Shown here in pieces: positions 58,534 through 64,000 of a stretch of 64,000 bases of DNA (its first letter is position 1; each line of letters begins with the position of its first letter). The notes beneath the pieces are model-generated. The model was not told where the DNA came from. It saw only the letters and a list, made by a program, of their open reading frames with translations, and ran no database searches. A program made the position numbers and the translations under genes. Source of the stretch: Antedon mediterranea. Its lineage: Eukaryota > Echinodermata > Crinoidea > Comatulida > Antedonidae. The stretch is from contig NC_092673.1 of the NCBI RefSeq assembly GCF_964355755.1, positions 27,657,001-27,721,000 on the forward strand, in the 5' to 3' direction.

Positions 58534-58704
58534 TCTAGAAAAACTCAGATCTCAGATATATTTGAGTTTTCTAGATCTAGAAAATCAGATATCTGAGTTT
58601 TCTAGATCTAGAAAAGTCAGATATCTGACTTTTCTAGATCTAGAAAACTCGGATATCAATATCTGACTTTTCTAGTTCCAAAATGGAACTAGAAAACTCA
58701 GATC
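58534..58704. repeat. Array of nested palindromes based on TTTCTAGATCTAGAAA
   Basis: Successive blocks CTCAGATATCTGAGTTTTC, TCTAGATCTAGAAAA and TCAGATATCTGACTTTTC alternate as perfect or near-perfect palindromes over about 170 bp, ending with a hairpin around TTCCAAAATGGAAC. Every short segment can pair with several neighbours. Confidence 0.85.
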
Positions 58705-59350
58705 ATCATTTGATTGGTCATTTGGATCGTTCCATTATTAATCAGGCAGCAGGTAGGTCATTTGAAATACTGGAGTATTATTAAAACTGATTACTGTGTA
58801 CGTTTTCTTACTATAATATTGTACAGTAACATGTAGAAGCGACCTACGGCTTAAATCATAAAGAAAATACAGTGCATGTTACCGTTAAAATGTAGGCTTA
58901 AAAATGAGGCATGTATGAGTTGGTGTGGGTACCAGTTGGTTAATGACGAGTTAGCCAAGTTGGGAATAGGAGGTACGAGTTGACCACTTCTAGTCTAGTA
59001 CTGTAGGACCAGGCCTACTCTTCACGATACATCGCGCGAGCGATAGCGCACACACGTTGAGCCTGAATTAAGTTTGCCTAGCTAGGCCTAAATGCTAAGC
59101 CTACAGTTTAAAAGGTGTATACTGTATTTCTTTATGATTTAAGTCGTAGGCTGCTACTGCAATTTAATTAATAATTATTATTATTAGTAAGAAAACGTAT
59201 AATATTAATACTGTGTAGTATTTCAAATATGCTACCCTCTAATAATAATGGAACGATCCATTTGATGATCTGGGTTTTATCTTTTATCTGGTATCTGGTA
59301 TTAGCAGATCCCCTCTGATGATTTTGACTTTCTAATTTGATGCGGGCGCC

Positions 59351-59882
59351 CACTTTTGGGCCGAAACATCCCACTTTGTGGGCCGAAACGTCTCACTTTA
59401 GACCAAATTCATATTAATTTTTTGGATATTTATCAAGTTTTTAAAGGTGTTTAACAATCCGTATTTTATTGATATTGACAATTTTGATATAATATATATA
59501 ATAAATTACAAAAAAAACGTAATTTTATATTCAATTTATTACTTCGAAAACCTTGTTTATTTCGTGCATTCGCCAAGCGGCCAACAGAGGGCGTAACTTG
59601 TTTACATCGTTCGCGTGACTAAAAATTGATCATTTTCGACAATGTTTTCAAAATGTTTGCTTTATTGCATCTTTATCCCTAGTAGTACTACCCCATAGTC
59701 TCTCTGGAAATAAAGTTTGGGGAAAAAGCTTATTTTATGCTTATAAAATGCATATCAAAGGCGATAAATTTAAGTGTGCCGAATCGTCTCAGGGCCGAAT
59801 CGTCCCGGGCCGAATAGTCCCGGGCCAAATCGTCCCAGGGCCGAATCGTCTCAGGGCGGAATCGTCCCGTTACCCTTCCCCC
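59351..59882 (+). repeat. Repeat ending in CCGAATCGTCCC tandem units
   Basis: Inserted between GCGGGCGCC and CTACTCC of the older 321-bp-family copy. It ends with about six units of a 16-bp repeat, GGGCCGAATCGTCCCA (59775-59870). A shortened relative lies at 54099-54275. No ORF or clear class. Confidence 0.7.
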
Positions 59883-59966
59883 CTACTCCATGGCTCACAA
59901 TGGCGCCACCCATAGCTCTATTCTATCCCACAATGCCTTTCGAAATTGTTACGCGTTTCGGACGAA

Positions 59967-60841
59967 CAGGGGCGGATTGCTATAAAACAGTCTTAACTAA
60001 TGGTCTTAACTCCCTGATTAAAGCCGGCTTTATCTGATAGACGGTCTTACTAAAGCCATGTATGTTTAGACCATTGCTATAAAACAGTCTTAGATAAGAC
60101 CAAAGAACTTATAACACAAGAATCTCCTGTTCTTCAATTTGCATTCAAAACACAGTATCGGAAGTACAGGGTTAAAAGGTCAAACTGGGCGACGCCATTT
60201 CACAGCATGGAGCAGCGCCCCCTCCAAACTAGGAAGTCAATTACTCTACCCCTCTAGAGCATTAGCAGATCCCCTCTATGATTTTGACTTTCTAATTTGA
60301 TGCGGGCGCCCTACTCCATGGCTCACAATGGCGCCACCCATAGCTCTATTCTATCCCACAATGCCTTTCGAAATTGTTACGCGCTTCGGACGAACAGGAG
60401 ATTCTTGTTTTATAAGTTCTTTGATAAGACCGCGTAAAGTAACAAATTGAGGGCGTACTTTGCGCGTAGAATACCAAATAAGGTAATGTTCGTCACGCTT
60501 GTTCAATTCACAATCATAACAGTACGTACATTTCTACGCAAGAAAATCTATTCTAGGGCTATATAAGAATAAAATCACCGTTATTATTTGATTTAACACT
60601 TAAAACTCGTTCTATTGGTTGTCTTTGACGATAAATAATACGTAAAAGCAACAAAAAGAGAGGTTTAAGACTGTTTTAAGACTCCTTCGAGTAGGCTTTA
60701 ATTTTAAAGACCGTTTACAGGTTAGACCGCGGTATAGCAATGGTCTATAATGTAAGACTACTTGCTACGTCACGAATTATAGCCGGCTCCTAAGCGCTAA
60801 GACCGGTTATAGACTGCTTAAATTATAGCAATCCGCCCCAG
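59967..60841. mobile_element. PIF/Harbinger-like MITE with CAG target duplication
   Basis: The element proper is 59970-60838. Left end GGGCGGATTGCTATAA and right end its inverse; CAG at 59967-59969 and 60839-60841. The uninterrupted relative at 60392-60422 has a single CAG at this point, which proves the insertion. A 3-bp CWG target and GGG-type ends fit PIF/Harbinger. Subterminal AGACCATTGCTATA occurs inverted near both ends. Without the nested 321-bp element it is about 540 bp and has no transposase. Confidence 0.8.
60093..60431. mobile_element. 321-bp inverted-repeat element with 9-bp direct flanks
   Basis: The element is 60102-60422 with 31-bp terminal inverted repeats (60102-60132 and 60392-60422, one mismatch), beginning AAAGAACTTATAA. 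Perfect GATAAGACC direct repeats flank it (60093-60101, 60423-60431). A 9-bp duplication with long terminal repeats resembles Mutator-like elements; an 8-bp reading (hAT-like) is also possible. It sits inside the Harbinger-like element. Confidence 0.8.
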
Positions 60842-61288
60842 GAGATTCTTGTGTTTAGTTCTTTGCTATGACGTAGGACTACTTCGCTTATGATGCTGCA
60901 TGCTGGGTGGGAGAGAGAGAGCGCACTAAACCAATGGGAGAGTCGAGTGCTGTGATGAAATGAATCGATGATGATCGGTTATGACGCCTAGGTTACGAAA
61001 TTGAGGACACGTCGTAGACCGGACTGCAGTTAGTAGTCTAGTACAGTAGTAGTATACAAACTTTTGGACATGCGCGTTACTCATAGGTCTAGTTAGTATC
61101 AGAAATCGCGATACGAAAGTATACAGGTAATGAAATTTTACATTGTTATGTTAATCACGAGGAAATGCTATAGCCTAGGTACTAATATTTTGTATGTTTT
61201 TGTGGCTTTAATGGCTGCTTCTTTTTACTTCCGCGACGCCCTCTAACCAGTCACACAGTATAATATTAATAATGTTATAAACGTATGC

Positions 61289-62110
61289 ATGGCGGCCGTT
61301 CCAAGGCAAAACCACGTAACTCGCATTTTGGTCAATTTTGAGATTTTTACATTTGGGTTTGGGAAATTATTACAAATTTATGAACAACCTGTAAAAATTT
61401 CAGGTTTCAGAGATCATTATTTTTAGAGATAGTACCACGTATCTTTAAGCAAAAAAACAAATAATTCTGGTATTTTCCAAGGCAAAACAACGTATCTACC
61501 AGATACGTTGTTCTGCCACGGAAATGCATACGATTTTCGCTTCAAATTCTCACAATCAGCTAAGTTACATGATGTTGAGACAGAAACCGCTGATTCATGA
61601 CGATATGCATAGCAACGATCTTAACTAAAAGTAAAATTTATTAGGCTAGACAACTAATTTTTAATGTATTAAATTTTTTTCTAAGAATTATAAACTAGGG
61701 CCTATAGCCTATTTACGAAAAAGTTCAGGCAAGCTTGAAACTAGGCTAGGCTATTATTTTTGACAGACCTACCTAATCTAGCCTAGGCCTAGGCCTATAT
61801 AGTACCCCAGTACTGTCAATGGAAATAGGCTAAAACGTTGTTTTGCCTCAGAAATGACTTTCTTTCTACTATGCACGTCATTTCCAAGGCAAAACAACGT
61901 ATCTGTTAAAAAAGTGGTAATAACTTTTGATCAAATTGTATAAATTATTTAAAATTTTGTATTTAATAATAATTATTATTTATTTATACTCAAAATTTCA
62001 CATCATTACGGTAATTTGTTTCTGAAATACAAACACTCAAACTTCAATTAAATTTTTCTCGAAAAGCAACATTTTGTAATTACGTTGTTTTGCCTTGGAA
62101 CGGCCGATGG
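61289..62110. mobile_element. Inverted-repeat element with internally reiterated terminal motif
   Basis: The element is 61293-62106 (814 bp). Left end CGGCCGTTCCAAGGCAAAAC; the right end is its inverse. ATGG flanks both sides (61289-61292, 62107-62110). The motif TTCCAAGGCAAAACAACGTA recurs internally near 61486 (direct), 61506 (inverted), 61830 (inverted) and 61884 (direct). No ORF. The superfamily is unclear. Confidence 0.75.
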
Positions 62111-62367
62111 ATGATTCATTTCTTGTGATACAGTATGTATTTGTTGAGGGAGTCACGCGTGACTGTATTTCCATTAAATCCTTTGTTCGTGAATGTATTA
62201 TTTTAGGCCTGTCTCTGATGTGTACTAATCCTACCACTGCTGGTGCATTTCATTCATTGCGCCTACCAACGTTTTTAATAGTTGGGTTGGGTGGTGGGCG
62301 ACCGTATCAAAATGAAGGACGAGGATATACGTAACAGCCGCTGGACGTACAATAGTACAACTACAAT

Positions 62368-62522
62368 GTGTAAAACTCGTATAAATAATAAAACTCGTCC
62401 TAAATAGTAAAACTCGTCCTAAATAGTAAAACTCGTTCCCAAATTATTAAACTTGTCCCCAAATTATAAAACTCGTTCTAAATAATATTAATAAAACTCG
62501 TCCTAAATAATAAAACTCCTCC
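62368..62522. repeat. Minisatellite, about 19-bp unit x 8
   Basis: Degenerate units of AATAGTAAAACTCGTCCTA; the count is about eight with length variation. Confidence 0.85.
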
Positions 62523-64000
62523 CACTACGCCACACAGCTGGCTTGCAGAAAATCCATAAATTTCCATAAATAAAAGAACGGAAAAAAGCTAACCTAAATC
62601 ACATGTTTTAACATGTGACATCTAAATGCTCTATAATTGGTTGCCTGTTGCGGTACATAAGCATTAACAGTTGTTATACGTACCGCAACTGTCTGTACGT
62701 ATAGCCAGTCCCAAAAATGAAATAGCCAACTTTGCGAGCAACATTGTCATTAGGCAGGTGGGGACGCCAAGGGCCCCCGGTTCTGAGTAATTTATAGGTA
62801 CGTTTCAATCGATTTCTGAGCACATCAAAATTCCACCCCATTACACACTTTTTAGGCACTGCTGGTCCTTCTGATGCGCCACTTTCTATTTCATTTCAAC
62901 AATTTAATGATTTTGCTGTTGAAAGGTGGGGGTGGGGGGACATGTCCCACGTCCTCCCATGTTCCCCCAGGATCTGCGCCGATGGTGGTGCCTACACGAT
63001 TTTCACAGCTACTGTGTACTGTATATTAATAGATAGCGCCATTTTGTACAATAAACAAGATTTCATGTCACTTGTGTTGTGACCTGCCAAGGCCCAAGTC
63101 TTTCATTTTGTACATAGTATATAATATTAATATGGTATATAATATAAGTAGTAAAAAACACTCTTTCTCTCTCCCCTGTGGGGGTGAATTTTGTGTGCAT
63201 CAACAAATTTTGTATTTATAATTAGTGTAAATTATTACTAATGAAGATAAATAATTAATGTAAATGTTGTATTATAATCAGTGTACTTTGTTGTTAATTA
63301 AGATAATTTAAAATCAGTGTAAATTGTTGGTAAATTAGTTAAATGAATATTATAATAAAATATGATAATTTTGTATACAAATTTATTAAATTATAAATAC
63401 AAAAATTATTCAAATTTACATTAATATTTATCTTCATTAGCATTAAGCAATAAATTACACTAATTATAAATGTAAAATGTATGCTACATTAAATATCTAT
63501 TATCAGCAAATTACACTGATTTTAAATACAAAATCATTAAATTTACATTAATTATTTATTTTAACTAGCACAAAACTAAACTGATTATAAATACAAAATA
63601 ATTTCTATAATAATATGTTGAGGGGTGATCTGTTTAGTTTACGTTTTATTTAGCTTTAAACAATACCAAAACAACCACACAATTTGGTCAAAAACAGAAA
63701 TTATTCATTAAAAAACCCCTGAAATCAGCTGTTATTGTTTGACATCGCGTATCGTTTAATGTGCTGCTAATTAAGATCAATATTTAATGTAATGTTTGCT
63801 ACAATACAAGATAAATATTAAATGTGATATGATATAATTTAATTGTTTTAGTCATTTTTTTTTATTTTATTCCATTTTATGTAAGATGCTGTTAGTCCTT
63901 ACACAGTTATAATAGGGAAAATCAGCATTGTGGTCATATGGTGTTGATTTCCATGACATCATGTGATGTTATGTTAATAATAGTAACTGTTAAAAGTGTT
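62523..64000. other. Non-coding end of window, with AT-rich inverted repeat
   Basis: No gene recognised. GGACGCCAAGGGCCCCCGG near 62761 resembles the subterminal GC block of the hAT-like element at 13028. From about 63215 to 63602, motifs of the type TTTATAATTAGTGTAAATT occur three times in one orientation and then three to four times inverted, forming a large imperfect AT-rich inverted repeat. Confidence 0.5.

Larger units (their letters stand above)
59300..60864. mobile_element. Older copy of the 321-bp element, broken by two insertions
   Basis: Fragments at about 59300-59350, 59883-59969 and 60839-60864 join into the right-hand two-thirds of the element at 60102-60422. The first gap holds the repeat at 59351-59882. 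The second holds the PIF/Harbinger-like element at 59970-60838. The left terminus was not found. Confidence 0.7.

Noticed and set aside
59774-60037. ORF with repeated GPNRPGPNSPGPNRP
   Set aside because: The peptide repeat is simply the translation of the 16-bp CCGAATCGTCCC tandem array at the end of a repeat.

Overview
The window is animal nuclear DNA: AT-rich, with GT-AG spliceosomal introns, genes split into 5 to 20 coding exons, long non-coding stretches and many non-autonomous DNA transposons. The gene set (Prdm12, one FUBP/KHSRP-type KH gene, YER152C-like aminotransferases) and the very common short palindrome TAGGCCTA suggest an invertebrate deuterostome such as an echinoderm or hemichordate. 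The species call is inference; no taxon-specific marker was seen.

Four protein-coding genes could be rebuilt exon by exon, with reading frame kept across every junction. (1) 1505-7797, plus: a nine-exon PLP-dependent class I/II aminotransferase of 429 aa. (2) 10361-17646, plus: its tandem paralogue, nine exons, 437 aa, with the same intron positions and phases. (3) 24669-18834, minus: Prdm12, five coding exons, 331 aa, with an N-terminal conserved box, a PR/SET domain and three C2H2 fingers. (4) 30478-44755, plus: a FUBP/KHSRP-family single-stranded nucleic acid binding protein, 20 coding exons, 691 aa, with four KH domains, an RGG-rich linker and C-terminal tyrosine-rich repeats. Prdm12 and FUBP are divergently arranged about 5.8 kb apart. 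FUBP3 and PRDM12 are also immediate neighbours on human chromosome 9q34, so this looks like retained ancient linkage.

The introns and intergenic DNA are dominated by inverted-repeat elements. Family M1 (TA-flanked, ends like AAGCGTGGTTCCCACTAG) clusters in and around the aminotransferases. Family M2 (ends like AAGCTCTGTCTACAC) recurs in introns of three loci. Intron 4 of the second aminotransferase holds a nested stack: an M1 copy broken by a 1.6-kb hAT-like element with an 8-bp target duplication, and again by an 850-bp palindrome built on a 14-bp tandem repeat. The hAT-like element carries a duplicated exon-like segment. A second nested stack lies at 59.3-60.9 kb (PIF/Harbinger-like, plus a 321-bp element with a 9-bp duplication). 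Single inverted-repeat elements lie at 27.9-29.1, 31.3-32.2 and 61.3-62.1 kb. From about 50 kb to the end no gene could be rebuilt; the region holds repeats, a 720-bp tandem duplication and a few weak exon-like ORFs.

Two degenerate tRNA-Val(AAC)-like genes lie on the minus strand inside a FUBP intron. Two small exon-like segments 4-5 kb downstream of the FUBP stop codon could form an alternative FUBP C-terminus.
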